DNA of 64,000 bases from an uncultured Bacteroidales bacterium (GCA_902782465.1 CACZNH010000005.1:1-64000), one strand, 5' to 3'. Shown: positions 40,262-49,066, counted from the stretch's first letter. The notes: generated by a model from the letters alone, not told the origin. Program-made: numbers and translations.

Positions 40262-41578
40262 TCAACGGCTGTGACGCAGGCCGTAGAGCATCACCACGAC
40301 GAAGCACACCGCAGGGACGATAAACGAGAGGTTCACAGCGGGCAACAGCGTCACGTGGCTGTCGATAATCATCGCCTGCAGGGCGGGCAGGAGGCTGCCG
40401 CCCAAGATGGCCATAATCAGTCCTGCCGACCCCAATTCGGCATCGTCCTGCACATTGCCCAGCGCGATTCCGTAAATGGTGGGGAACATCAGGCTCATGC
40501 ACGCCGACACAGCCACCAGGCAGCACATTCCCGTGCGTCCGCCCACGAAGATGACGCCGCACAGCAGCAGCAAGGCCACCGCGGCAAACAGCGCCATCAG
40601 GCGACCGGGCTTGACGTACTTCATCAGCCAGATGTTGACAAAGCGCATGACGCAGAAGAGCACCATCGCCACGATGTTCCATCGCTGCGAGAGCACCTCG
40701 GCGGCCTGCTCACCCATCCCCTCGGCCATAAAGACGCGCGTGCCGTACTGGATGATGAAGGTCCAGCAGGTGATCTGCGCGCCCACATAGAAGAACTGCG
40801 CTACCACGCCACGACGGTAAGGCTTGTTGGCCCACAGGCGGCGAAAGGCGGGCAGCAGCGGCCCACGAACGGTGTGTGACGATGGCCTCAGGGCAGGGAT
40901 GCGCACCAGCAACATCACCGCCAACAAGGCCAGGATGACAACGCCCAGCAGGGCATAGGGGCGGACAAGGACGGCCAGGTCGCTCTGCTTCAACGCCTCG
41001 AAGGCGGCATCGTCGAGCGTAGCCCGCTGTGCCGTGTCAAGGGGCGACAGGCGGGCCTGGATGAACTGCATCGCCACGAACATGCCCGCCAGCGAACCGA
41101 TGGGGTTGAACGACTGCGCCAGGTTCAGGCGGCGCGTCGCCGTCTCACGGTCACCCATGAGCAGGATATACGGATTGGCCGTCGTCTCAAGGAACGACAG
41201 GCCGCAGGTGAGGATGAAATAGGCCAGCAGGAAGGGGGCAAAGCTGCCCATCGCCCGTGCGGGGATGAACAACAGCACACCCAGGGCATAGAGCGCCAGT
41301 CCCAGCACAATGCCGCTGCGGAACGAGTGGCGACGGATAAACAATGCGGCAGGCAGCGCCATGCAGAAGTAACCACCGTAGAAGGCCACCTGAACCAGCG
41401 TGCCGTCGGTCACGCTCATGCGGAAAATCTTGGAGAAGGCCTTGACCATCGGGTTGGTGATGTCGTTGGCAAAGCCCCACAGGGCAAAACAGCAGGTCAC
41501 GACGATAAAGGGCAGCACATAGCTCACGCCCTCGCGCGTCACCAGCAGTCGAGATTTCTTCTCGGTATCGTTTGTCAT
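40262..41578 (-). CDS. FucP-like sugar:proton symporter (MFS)
   Basis: The 438-residue protein has twelve membrane helices and the signatures of the fucose permease group: PFIVVTCCFALWGFANDITN in helix 1, YGGYFCMALPAALFIRR, CGLSFLETTANPYILLMGD and AQSFNPIGSLAGMFVA. FucP carries L-fucose with a proton; relatives take other hexoses, so the substrate is inferred from family and neighbours. ATG 41578 (MTNDTEKK) is preferred to a TTG upstream. It is the last gene of a minus-strand sugar cluster with the mutarotase and the nucleotidyltransferase-kinase genes. Confidence 0.88.
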   Translation of the reverse strand: MTNDTEKKSRLLVTREGVSYVLPFIVVTCCFALWGFANDITNPMVKAFSKIFRMSVTDGTLVQVAFYGGYFCMALPAALFIRRHSFRSGIVLGLALYALGVLLFIPARAMGSFAPFLLAYFILTCGLSFLETTANPYILLMGDRETATRRLNLAQSFNPIGSLAGMFVAMQFIQARLSPLDTAQRATLDDAAFEALKQSDLAVLVRPYALLGVVILALLAVMLLVRIPALRPSSHTVRGPLLPAFRRLWANKPYRRGVVAQFFYVGAQITCWTFIIQYGTRVFMAEGMGEQAAEVLSQRWNIVAMVLFCVMRFVNIWLMKYVKPGRLMALFAAVALLLLCGVIFVGGRTGMCCLVAVSACMSLMFPTIYGIALGNVQDDAELGSAGLIMAILGGSLLPALQAMIIDSHVTLLPAVNLSFIVPAVCFVVVMLYGLRHSR

Positions 41579-41605
41579 CTCACTTCTCAATTATTTTTTT
41601 AGAGA

Positions 41606-41642
41606 CTTTAAGGTCCTTAGGGTCTTTAAGGTCTTTAAGGTC
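41606..41642. repeat. Four tandem copies of a 10-bp unit (CTTTAAGGTC)
   Basis: The unit is repeated with one variant copy in the short gap between the mutarotase and permease genes. Confidence 0.8.
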
Positions 41643-41646
41643 ACTA

Positions 41647-41982
41647 CTACACTTCTAACTTAAAAATCCTCTCCATCAGTTGCCACTTGGCGGTGGAGGG
41701 GGCATTGGGGTCACAGCCTTGGAATTGGGCGACATAGGCCTCCCACTCGGCCTGCCGGGGCAGCGTGGCCAGGCGGGCATTGTCGGCTTCCCAGTCGAAG
41801 TCATCCACCGTGTCACAGATCATGAACAGTCGGTTGCCCAGGATGTAAATCTGCATGTCGAGGATACCCACACTGCGGATGCCCGCCTGTATCTCGGGCC
41901 ACACATGGGCGTGGGCCTCAACGTATTTCTCAATCAGCTCGCGGTCATCCCGCAACTCAAGGGTTTGACAATAGCGTTTCAT
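41647..41982 (-). CDS. L-rhamnose mutarotase family protein (RhaM/DUF718)
   Basis: The 111-residue product reads MKRYCQTLELRDDRELIEKY, VEAHAHVWPEIQAGIRSVGI, MQIYILGNRLFMICDTVDDF and ends QLMERIFKLE, the complete RhaM pattern with the histidine and tyrosine of the sugar site. These small dimeric enzymes interconvert alpha and beta anomers of 6-deoxy sugars. Next to a FucP-like permease the true substrate may be fucose rather than rhamnose. The longer open frame upstream is generated by ATCCGTTT repeats and is not native. Confidence 0.88.
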   Translation of the reverse strand: MKRYCQTLELRDDRELIEKYVEAHAHVWPEIQAGIRSVGILDMQIYILGNRLFMICDTVDDFDWEADNARLATLPRQAEWEAYVAQFQGCDPNAPSTAKWQLMERIFKLEV

Positions 41983-42018
41983 AGACGGATAAAACGGATT
42001 AAACGGAATAAACGGATG
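41983..42018. repeat. Tandem 9-10 bp repeat (AAACGGATT type)
   Basis: Four degenerate copies of GGATAAAAC/GGATTAAAC/GGAATAAAC fill the gap between the fusion gene and the mutarotase start. Confidence 0.75.
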
Positions 42019-42020
42019 GA

Positions 42021-43190
42021 TTATACTGGACTGCGGCGGATGGTGAGGGGGATGGCTCCGTCGGGGAAATGGGCGCGGCCTCGGCACACGAGGGCGAGGT
42101 AGCCACCGCCGCCTGCACCAGGCATCTTCCACGCCAGCACACCGTCCATGGCACTGTAGCGGTCGATGTAGTCCTGCACGCCCGGCTGAATCATCGCGGG
42201 GAACATCGCCACCTGAGCCTCAAAGGAGGCTTTATAGGCCGCAGCAAAGCCATCAAGGTCCTGACGCTGGATGGCATCCCAGCAGCGTTCGGCGGCAGCA
42301 GCGAGGGCACGCACCTTCTCGGGTGTGATATCCTTACCCTCGACCACGCTGCACCCCTGGCGACGAGGGAACATGGGAATCATGCACAGGTGATCCTCCA
42401 GCCACCCCAGCAGGGCAGGGTCGCAGGTATATTCGATTTTCTCGGGCCAATAGCTGCCATTATAATAATGACGCGCGAGACCAGGCACACAGATGCCGAT
42501 AGCGTCCTGAGCTCCGCTGACGATGCCGTCGCTGCGCTCAGGGTCATTCTCAAGACAGAAGATGAGCCGCGCCAGCATCTCGGGGTCCATGTCGGGCAGG
42601 CGATAGGGCCACACGCGCTTGATGGTGTTGCGCGTGCTTGTCGAGAGGCCGCAACGTTCACGCACCTCAAATGTCGGCTCCAGCGAGATGGTCAACGCCC
42701 AGCCGGGAGCATGGCAGGAGACGTAGGGCTGGTCAATCCAGGTGCCCGCAAGGTCGAGGCGGGTGGGCAACTGGCAGGTCAGCTGCTTGAGGTCGGAGCT
42801 GGAGCGAGCATCAAGGCCCTCGGCAGGCACGCGCTGCAGCACGATATACTCCATGCCGCGTTCACGGCACAGCAGGCGCTTCTCCTCGCGGTCGCCGTCC
42901 TCGTTCACCACCAGACAGTCTGGCTGGACGATGTCGAGCGTGGGCAGGAAGTCCAGCATGCCGTCCCCCTGGTTGATGTAAGCCTCCTTGACGTAGCGGA
43001 TGGCCTGCACCATGAACAGGCGCTCACGCTCGCTATAGAGCGTCTTGTGCCCCTTGAGGCGCTCAATGGTCCTGTCGCTGCCGATGCCCACATACAGGTC
43101 GCCATACTGTGACGCCTGCCTGAAGAACTCCACATGCCCCGAGTGCAGCAGGTCATAGCACCCCGACACAAAAACTTTCTTGTTACTCAC
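42021..43190 (-). CDS. Nucleotidyltransferase-GHMP kinase fusion protein
   Basis: The 389-residue protein joins two enzyme-like parts. Residues 1-135 are a cytidylyltransferase-like domain: VFVSGCYDLLHSGHVEFFRQ with the HxGH motif, GIGSDRTIERLKG, and SERERLFMVQAIRYV. Residues 140-389 look like a GHMP kinase: TRLDLAGTWIDQP (motif 1), GLSTSTRN as a possible altered motif 2, SGAQDAIGICVPGL, and KMPGAGGGGYLALV (motif 3). Kinase plus nucleotidyltransferase suggests sugar-1-phosphate formation and activation to a nucleotide sugar, perhaps of a 6-deoxy or heptose sugar. The start codon is GTG. It lies just upstream of the mutarotase and permease genes. Confidence 0.75.
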   Translation of the reverse strand: MSNKKVFVSGCYDLLHSGHVEFFRQASQYGDLYVGIGSDRTIERLKGHKTLYSERERLFMVQAIRYVKEAYINQGDGMLDFLPTLDIVQPDCLVVNEDGDREEKRLLCRERGMEYIVLQRVPAEGLDARSSSDLKQLTCQLPTRLDLAGTWIDQPYVSCHAPGWALTISLEPTFEVRERCGLSTSTRNTIKRVWPYRLPDMDPEMLARLIFCLENDPERSDGIVSGAQDAIGICVPGLARHYYNGSYWPEKIEYTCDPALLGWLEDHLCMIPMFPRRQGCSVVEGKDITPEKVRALAAAAERCWDAIQRQDLDGFAAAYKASFEAQVAMFPAMIQPGVQDYIDRYSAMDGVLAWKMPGAGGGGYLALVCRGRAHFPDGAIPLTIRRSPV

Positions 43191-43315
43191 TGTCGTATCA
43201 ATTATTCATTTCAACGACAAAGGTACAATTTCCCGCCCACAAGAGCATCATGAAGGGCGGAAAAATGCTTTCCGCCCCCAATTCAACTCTATTGTTTAAC
43301 TAAATTATAACCTTC

Positions 43316-44671
43316 CTATTCCGGTACGCTCTGAAGGGTCTGGGCGATATCGACATCCGATACTTGATAGTTCATCAAGTCACCATTCAGGTATTGGTCA
43401 TAGGCGCTCATGTCGATGAGGCCGTGCCCCGAGAGATTGAACAGAATCACCTTGGCTTCACCCGTCTGTTTGCACTTCTTAGCCTCACGGATGGCGGCAG
43501 CAATGGCATGGCCGGACTCTGGTGCCGGAATGATACCCTCGGTGCGGGCAAAGAGCATGCTGGCATCAAAGGACTCGAGCTGCGGGATATCCACACCGTG
43601 CATCAACCCGTCCTTCAGCAACTGGGAGATAATCATGCCCGCTCCGTGATAACGCAAGCCGCCGGCATGGATGTTGGCGGGCTTAAAACTGTGGCCCAGG
43701 GTGAACATCGGCAACAGGGGAGTGTAGCCTGCCTCATCACCGAAGTCATAACGGAATTCTCCGCGTGTGAGTTTCGGACAACTCTCGGGCTCGGCAGCAA
43801 TGAACTCAGTATGCTTGCCGTCCTTCAGGTTGTGGCGCATAAAGGGGAACGCTATGCCACCAAAGTTTGACCCGCCACCAAAACAGGCAATCACCATGTC
43901 AGGATACTCTCCGGCCATCGCCATCTGCTTCTCGGCTTCAAGGCCGATAATGGTCTGATGCAGGCCCACATGGTTGAGTACCGAACCCAGGGTATATTTG
44001 CATCCCGGGGTCATCGTGGCCAACTCCACAGCCTCGGAGATGGCGGTTCCCAACGAACCCGGATGATGCGGGTCGCGCGTGATGATATCCTTGCCCGCAC
44101 GGGTCGACATCGACGGCGACCCCGTCACGGCGGCACCGAATGTGCGCATGATTGAAGAGCGATAGGGTTTCTGCTGCATCGATATCTTCACCTGATAAAC
44201 GGCTGCTTCCAGACCGAATACCGAGGCGGCATAGGCCAAAGCGGCGCCCCATTGACCCGCACCGGTCTCGGTGGTGACGTTGGTCGTACCTTCTTGCTTG
44301 GCATAATAGCACTGGGCCAATGCCGAGTTGATTTTGTGGGAACCCAGCGGATTCACCGACTCGTTTTTGAAATAAATGTGGGCTGGCGTCTGCAATGCCT
44401 CCTCCAGAGCATAGGCGCGCACCAGGGGCGTGCTCCGGTAGGCTTTATACTTGTCCATCACCTCGTCGGGGATGGGGATGAAATCATGTTCTGTGTCGAG
44501 TTCCTGAACACAGCACTCCCGTGGGAAAATGTGTGCTAAATCATCAACTCCCAGGGGCTGCCTGGTGGCAGGATGGATGGGAGGCATGGGTTTGGTAGGC
44601 ATATCGGCCTGAATATTGTACCATGCTGTAGGCAACTCGTTCTCTTGAAGAATAAAGCGTTTCTGTTTCAT
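43316..44671 (-). CDS. trpB: Tryptophan synthase beta subunit (TrpB2-like)
   Basis: The 451-residue PLP enzyme joins indole and serine to tryptophan. Seen are the long N-terminus with PTAWYNIQAD, RSTPLVRAYALEE, the PLP lysine in NPLGSHKINSA (about 113), the catalytic-Glu loop TTETGAGQWG (about 133), the phosphate loop ACFGGGSNFGG (about 257) and SGHGLIDM near the end. Length and the N-terminal extension are those of the TrpB2 type that can work without TrpA. No other trp gene is adjacent. The 160-base 5' region carries a Trp-rich leader peptide and hairpin. Confidence 0.93.
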   Translation of the reverse strand: MKQKRFILQENELPTAWYNIQADMPTKPMPPIHPATRQPLGVDDLAHIFPRECCVQELDTEHDFIPIPDEVMDKYKAYRSTPLVRAYALEEALQTPAHIYFKNESVNPLGSHKINSALAQCYYAKQEGTTNVTTETGAGQWGAALAYAASVFGLEAAVYQVKISMQQKPYRSSIMRTFGAAVTGSPSMSTRAGKDIITRDPHHPGSLGTAISEAVELATMTPGCKYTLGSVLNHVGLHQTIIGLEAEKQMAMAGEYPDMVIACFGGGSNFGGIAFPFMRHNLKDGKHTEFIAAEPESCPKLTRGEFRYDFGDEAGYTPLLPMFTLGHSFKPANIHAGGLRYHGAGMIISQLLKDGLMHGVDIPQLESFDASMLFARTEGIIPAPESGHAIAAAIREAKKCKQTGEAKVILFNLSGHGLIDMSAYDQYLNGDLMNYQVSDVDIAQTLQSVPE

Positions 44672-44699
44672 TTTGGTTATGTATTAATATTAATAATGT

Positions 44700-44733
44700 T
44701 TAAAGGTCTGTCGCGAGTACGACAGACCTTTAA
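44700..44733 (-). promoter_or_regulatory. Strong hairpin in the trpB leader, probable attenuator
   Basis: A perfect 14-bp stem (arms 44700-44713 and 44720-44733, core AAAGGTCTGTCG) with a 6-base loop lies between the leader peptide stop and the trpB start, 29 bases before the ATG. The RNA after the stem is AU-rich but lacks a continuous U run. Between leader peptide and hairpin, CTCA/TGAG and GCGC/GCGC segments could form the alternative stem overlapping the leader stop. Confidence 0.7.
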
Positions 44734-44774
44734 TGTGATATTGCAATCTCTGTGATTCCAAATGGTCAAGCGCC

Positions 44775-44831
44775 TCACGACTTTTTAAATCTTGAGTTGC
44801 GCCACCACCAGAATTTGGAAACCATTGTCAT
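44775..44831 (-). CDS. trpL: trpB leader peptide with three tandem Trp codons
   Basis: A short frame of 18 codons, MTMVSKFWWWRNSRFKKS, begins at 44831 (second ATG at 44825), with GAGGA just upstream as a ribosome binding site and TGA at 44777-44775. Three consecutive TGG codons at 44810-44802 are a strong sign of Trp-sensing ribosome-mediated attenuation. It lies between a good promoter and the hairpin before trpB. Too short to be judged by homology; the evidence is its composition and position. Confidence 0.8.
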   Translation of the reverse strand: MTMVSKFWWWRNSRFKKS

Positions 44832-44857
44832 AATTCCTCATATTTATTTTGTTGCGG

Positions 44858-44889
44858 CAAATATATAACCATTTTTGCATTGCCACCAA
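44858..44889 (-). promoter_or_regulatory. Promoter of the trpL-trpB unit
   Basis: On the minus strand TTG (44889-44887), 21 bases, TATATTTG (44865-44858). Transcription should start about 20 bases before the leader ATG. Confidence 0.75.
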
Positions 44890-45001
44890 GAATCATCTCG
44901 AAAAAAGTCGCTCTCGACAGATAAAACTACAAGAAACAGTCATTATACCCCATCCAAGCATCGGCAGAAATGACAATTGAACAATGTATTTGCACAATTG
45001 A

Positions 45002-45033
45002 TTTGGATTTATGCAAGGAAAAGTTTAATTTTG
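45002..45033 (+). promoter_or_regulatory. Promoter of the DUF853 ATPase gene
   Basis: TTTG (45002-45005), 20 bases, TAATTTTG (45026-45033), 49 bases before the ATG. Confidence 0.82.
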
Positions 45034-45081
45034 TGACCAATTAACATGGAAGAATACAATAACCAATAAATAACGATAATC

Positions 45082-46662
45082 ATGTACACTCAAGAGAACG
45101 GATTTTACATTGCCCACGGGCCTAACGGACCCATCAGCATCCTGGGCAACATGGCCAACCGCCACGGCCTGATCGCCGGTGCCACAGGAACGGGTAAGAC
45201 GGTGACACTGCAAGTGATTGCCGAGAGTTTCTGCAAGGCTGGCGTGCCCTGCTTCATGGCCGACATGAAGGGCGACCTGTCGGGCGTGAGCCAGCCCGGC
45301 AAGATGTCGGGCTTCATCGAGAAGAGGCTGCCCGAGTTCGGCATCGACCAGGAGAGCCTCACCTTTGAGGGCTGCCCCGTGAGATTCTATGACGTCTTTG
45401 GCGAGCAGGGCATCCCCATGCGTGCTACCATCGGCGAGATGGGACCTGACTTGATGGGCCGCATCCTGGGACTGAACGACACCCAGACGGGCGTGCTCAA
45501 CATCCTGTACCGCATCCTCGACGAGAAGGGCGTGCTGCTCGACGATGTCAAGGACCTGCGCAGCGCCCTCGACTGGCTGTCCAAACACGCCAAAGAATAC
45601 TCGACCCAATATGGCAACGTGGCTCCCGCCAGCATCGGTGCCATCCAGCGTGCCCTGTTGCACCTCGAGAATCAGGGTGCCGACAAGTTTTTCGGCATCC
45701 CGTCGTTCAACATCCAGGACCTGATGGAGACACGCGACGGCAAAGGCATCCTGAGCGTACTGGCTGCCGACAAGCTGATGCTGCAGCCCAAACTGTATTC
45801 CACCTTCCTGCTGTGGCTCATCAGCGAGCTGTACAGCACACTGCCCGAGGTGGGCGACCTGGAGAAGCCCAAGCTGGTCTTCTTCTTTGACGAGGCACAC
45901 ATGCTGTTCGAGGACACCAGCAAGGCGCTCACCGACAAGATTGAGCAGGTTATCCGACTCATCCGCAGCAAGGGCGTGGGCATCTTCTTTATCTCGCAAC
46001 TGCCCACCGACATCCCCGACATCATCCTGGGCCAGCTGGGCAACCGCGTGCAGCACGCCCTGCGTGCCTACACGCCACGTGACCAGAAGGCCGTAAAGGT
46101 GGCTGCCGAGACCTTCCGCGCCAACCCCGCCTTCAAGACCGAGGAGGCCATCCTGGAACTGGAGACCGGCGAGGCCCTCGTCTCGTTCCTTGACGAGAAA
46201 GGTGCCCCCAGCGTCGTCGAGCGTGCCAAGGTACTTTTCCCGCTGAGCCAGATCGGCGCCATCACCGAGGGCCAGCGCCTCGACATCATGAACGCCAGCA
46301 AGGACATCAACGAGAAGTATAAGCAGGCCGGAGACAGGGAGAGCGTATTTGAGGTATTCGCCCGCGAGGCCGAAGTAGAGGCCAAGGCAGCCGAGGAAGC
46401 AGCCGCAGCCAAGGAGGCCGAAAAGGCTGAGAAATCCAAGAAAAAGGAGAAAACCGTCTGGGACAAGGTCAAGAAAGCCGTCATCACAGCAGTGACAGGT
46501 ACGCTGGCTACCATCCTGGGCAAGACCGTTGCCGACGCCATCTCAGGCAAGAAGAGCAAGAACAACAGCGTCAAGGATGCCGCCGGACGAGCCGTCAAGA
46601 ACGCCACCAGCGCCGCCGGACGCCAAATCCTGCGCGACATCCTCGGCAACGTGGCCAAATAA
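45082..46662 (+). CDS. DUF853 HerA/VirB4-like ATPase
   Basis: The 526-residue protein has Walker A AGATGTGKTVTLQ (about residue 30-42), the DMKGDLSGVSQPG segment, Walker B KLVFFFDEAHMLFED (about 268-280) and FISQLPTDIPDIILGQLGNRVQHALRA with the arginine finger region. This is the DUF853 (YjgR-type) branch of HerA-FtsK ATPases, usually seen as DNA-pumping or helicase-like motors of unknown role. A long Ala/Glu/Lys coiled segment (about 425-465) and a small hydrophobic C-terminal part (VITAVTGTLATILGKTVADA) follow. Good promoter and terminator make it monocistronic. Confidence 0.92.
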   Translation: MYTQENGFYIAHGPNGPISILGNMANRHGLIAGATGTGKTVTLQVIAESFCKAGVPCFMADMKGDLSGVSQPGKMSGFIEKRLPEFGIDQESLTFEGCPVRFYDVFGEQGIPMRATIGEMGPDLMGRILGLNDTQTGVLNILYRILDEKGVLLDDVKDLRSALDWLSKHAKEYSTQYGNVAPASIGAIQRALLHLENQGADKFFGIPSFNIQDLMETRDGKGILSVLAADKLMLQPKLYSTFLLWLISELYSTLPEVGDLEKPKLVFFFDEAHMLFEDTSKALTDKIEQVIRLIRSKGVGIFFISQLPTDIPDIILGQLGNRVQHALRAYTPRDQKAVKVAAETFRANPAFKTEEAILELETGEALVSFLDEKGAPSVVERAKVLFPLSQIGAITEGQRLDIMNASKDINEKYKQAGDRESVFEVFAREAEVEAKAAEEAAAAKEAEKAEKSKKKEKTVWDKVKKAVITAVTGTLATILGKTVADAISGKKSKNNSVKDAAGRAVKNATSAAGRQILRDILGNVAK

Positions 46663-46690
46663 CGGCGATATTCATTGCCCGACAACATAG

Positions 46691-46731
46691 CTGCCCCAGT
46701 CCTCTTTGCGAGGTTCTTGGGGCAGTTTTTT
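46691..46731 (+). terminator. Terminator of the DUF853 gene
   Basis: CTGCCCCA (46691-46698) pairs with TGGGGCAG (46718-46725), followed by six T residues. Confidence 0.9.
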
Positions 46732-46813
46732 GCCGTTTTTCTTGCTTGTGCGACATTTTTATTGTATTTTTGCCGCAAAATCTGCGACGATATTGCCTAA
46801 ATAACGCCGCAAA

Positions 46814-48115
46814 ATGATAAAAGAGATGTATATTCACGAGAGAGAAAACTGGACGGACTTCCACTGGAATGACCAGGATGTTGCGCTGCTGCTTGATGAA
46901 GTGGCACGTGAGCAAGGCAAACTGTACGGGCGGCTGAGTGGACTCGGATTTGACAGTCAACTTCAGGCCTTTGCCGAGAATTTGACGCGCGACGTGGTAT
47001 TCTCGTCCGAAATTGAGGGTATACGTCTCAATGCCGACGAAGTGCGTTCTTCCATCGCCCGCAGACTTGGCATCGAAAACGTGAAGCAGACCGCACCGTC
47101 ACACTATATCGATGCGGTAGTCGCTGTGATGATTGACGCGATGGAGCACTATGACCAGCCGATGACCAAGGAGAAACTGTGCGCCTGGCAATCGGCATTC
47201 TTTCCCACTGGCTACAGTGAAGGCTCAAGAATCGAAGTGGGGCGTTACCGCACCAATGAGGAACATATCGTATCAGGCTACCTGGGCCGGGAGCGCATCC
47301 ATTATATAGCCCCATCGCCTCAACGTGTCGAGGAGGAGATGTGTCATTTCATTGAGTGGTTTAATTCAGAGAAGCCCTTGTCCCCAATTCTGCGCTCTGC
47401 AATAGTGCACCTGTGGTTCGTATCGATACACCCGTTTGAGGATGGCAATGGCCGCCTAGCACGCATCTTGGGGGACATTTATCTGGCACGTGGCGACAAG
47501 AGCCGATTCCGTTTCTACAATATTTCATCCGAAATCAACCAAGATAAGAACCATTATTATGCTATACTGGAACGCACACAGCATGGCAATGGCGACATCA
47601 CCGAATGGATGGTGTGGTATCTGGAGACGCTGCTGCGGGCAATCAAGGAAGCCAATGCGGTAGTGAGCACAGTGCTCAACAAGAGTTTCTTCTGGATGCA
47701 TGCCGCAAGCATCCCCATGACTGAGCGCCAAAAACGCACACTTAATAAGTTCCTCGATGGATATGAAGCAAAGATAACATCACGGAACTGGGCGACACTG
47801 AACAAGTGTTCAAAGGACACCGCCATTCGAGACATACAAGACCTAGAGTTCAAAGGTGTGCTCCGCAAAGATGTCCCTGACGCCAAACGCCCAAGCTATT
47901 CCATCTGTTATGGAGCTGAGCCCTCTGACTTAACATCGTTGTTTTCCGATATCAGCATCGAAGAAGATAACCAGGAGTTTTATCTGAAAGCGACTTATCA
48001 AGGCAACCCAGTCAAAGAACGCATTCTGCGCCTTGATGCGGAGCAGTATCAGCGAAGCGAACTGCCGCTGAATCATCTGCTGGACAAATATCTCTCATAT
48101 ATCGTACAGCAATAG
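46814..48115 (+). CDS. Fic family protein (adenylyltransferase)
   Basis: The 433-residue protein carries the Fic motif HPFEDGNGRLAR (about residue 201-212) with the catalytic histidine. An N-terminal inhibitory helix has SSEIEGIRLNADEV (about 62-75), matching (S/T)xxxE(G/N), so it is a class II, self-inhibited Fic enzyme. The N-terminal part (FHWNDQDVALLLDEVAREQG) is DUF4172-like. A winged helix (SRNWATLNKCSKDTAIRDIQ) lies near 315-355. Such enzymes usually transfer AMP from ATP to a protein hydroxyl; the target is unknown. Confidence 0.93.
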   Translation: MIKEMYIHERENWTDFHWNDQDVALLLDEVAREQGKLYGRLSGLGFDSQLQAFAENLTRDVVFSSEIEGIRLNADEVRSSIARRLGIENVKQTAPSHYIDAVVAVMIDAMEHYDQPMTKEKLCAWQSAFFPTGYSEGSRIEVGRYRTNEEHIVSGYLGRERIHYIAPSPQRVEEEMCHFIEWFNSEKPLSPILRSAIVHLWFVSIHPFEDGNGRLARILGDIYLARGDKSRFRFYNISSEINQDKNHYYAILERTQHGNGDITEWMVWYLETLLRAIKEANAVVSTVLNKSFFWMHAASIPMTERQKRTLNKFLDGYEAKITSRNWATLNKCSKDTAIRDIQDLEFKGVLRKDVPDAKRPSYSICYGAEPSDLTSLFSDISIEEDNQEFYLKATYQGNPVKERILRLDAEQYQRSELPLNHLLDKYLSYIVQQ

Positions 48116-48185
48116 CCATCCTGATAGATGCAGGACGTCAATATGCATATTGGAGAACATCAACATGGGTGATTCCCTCAACCAA

Positions 48186-48223
48186 TGAAACGGCCCGTTA
48201 CATCATCGTAACAGGCCGTTTCA
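48186..48223. terminator. Bidirectional terminator after fic
   Basis: TGAAACGGCCCGTTAC (48186-48201) pairs with GTAACAGGCCGTTTCA (48208-48223) with one mismatch; the plus strand continues TTTCACTC. Confidence 0.82.
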
Positions 48224-48402
48224 TTTCACTCACAAGAGGCTTGCCGGTTGCCCTCGATAGCAATGGTTTGTCTTGGTTTATTCTAAAATGGTTTGTTTTA
48301 TTATTAATGTGCGGCAAAAGTCGTTGTTCATACTTTAGGTGTGTTTGGCAACCGGCAATGCCTGCGAGTGAAATATCAACATTATTACATAAGTAATCAG
48401 GG

Positions 48403-48927
48403 TTAGTTAGGGTGGGTAGGGCCGAACTCCTCAAAGCGGCCGTCACTGTAGAAGACCAGCATCTTGACCACTCGACGGTCGCCCGCCGAGCCTCCGCGCT
48501 GTGAACCACGCACAGCGGTAGCGCTGCGCATAATGTTCTGAATGGTCTCGTTCATCGAGGTGGACGTGGCAACACGCTGCGGTTGCTTCACGGCACGCTG
48601 ATAGCCCGCCGGCTCTTCCTCGTCGAACGAGATGGCACGCTGAACGGGGTCGTCAGCATGTGCGTCACGGTCGGGTGCAAAGGCACCTGCCGTTGCGGCA
48701 TCGCTGCCGTGCATCAGCATCTCACCATCACCGAACAGGAGCCACATGACGTTCAGGCTGGGATAGGCACGATGGATTTTGCCGATGACCTCATCGCTGA
48801 CTTTCTTGTTGCGACCATTCAGCAACTGCGAAAGTGTGGGACGGGGTATCTCACAGGTGTCGGCAAATTGGGAACTGGAAATTCCAGCTTGCTCCATAAA
48901 CATTTTTAGTCGTGTCACTATATCCAT
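48403..48927 (-). CDS. XRE-family transcriptional regulator (phage-repressor-like)
   Basis: The 174-residue protein has an N-terminal HTH: VTRLKMFMEQAGISSSQFAD, IPRPTLSQLLNGRNKKVSDE and VIGKIHRAYPSLNVMWLLFG, the form with NxxWLLxGDG known from many Bacteroidales regulators. The rest (about 75-174) is polar and disordered-looking, ending in a short strand segment VVKMLVFYSDGRFEEFGP. No protease domain. A 90-base inverted repeat lies 140 bases upstream in a very AT-rich region and may be its operator. Confidence 0.88.
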   Translation of the reverse strand: MDIVTRLKMFMEQAGISSSQFADTCEIPRPTLSQLLNGRNKKVSDEVIGKIHRAYPSLNVMWLLFGDGEMLMHGSDAATAGAFAPDRDAHADDPVQRAISFDEEEPAGYQRAVKQPQRVATSTSMNETIQNIMRSATAVRGSQRGGSAGDRRVVKMLVFYSDGRFEEFGPTHPN

Positions 48928-49066
48928 TTAAGAACATTTTTTAGGGCTCGCTCAACACGGCGAGATTGTCATCTATACGGACTGAAAATTTTCTGAACAC
49001 AAACTTTGGTTTTGAAAACCTCCAAAATCCGCCCCAAAATCAGAAAACCGCCTGTTTGCGTTTTTT

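Noticed and set aside
41983-42132. 50-residue N-terminal extension of the mutarotase
   Set aside because: It is encoded by tandem repeats and by the 3' part of the upstream gene in another frame; family members start at MKRY.
44700-44733. Terminator of a separate gene or T-box-type riboswitch before trpB
   Set aside because: No gene ends upstream on that strand, and there is no T-box consensus; the Trp-rich leader gives a better explanation.
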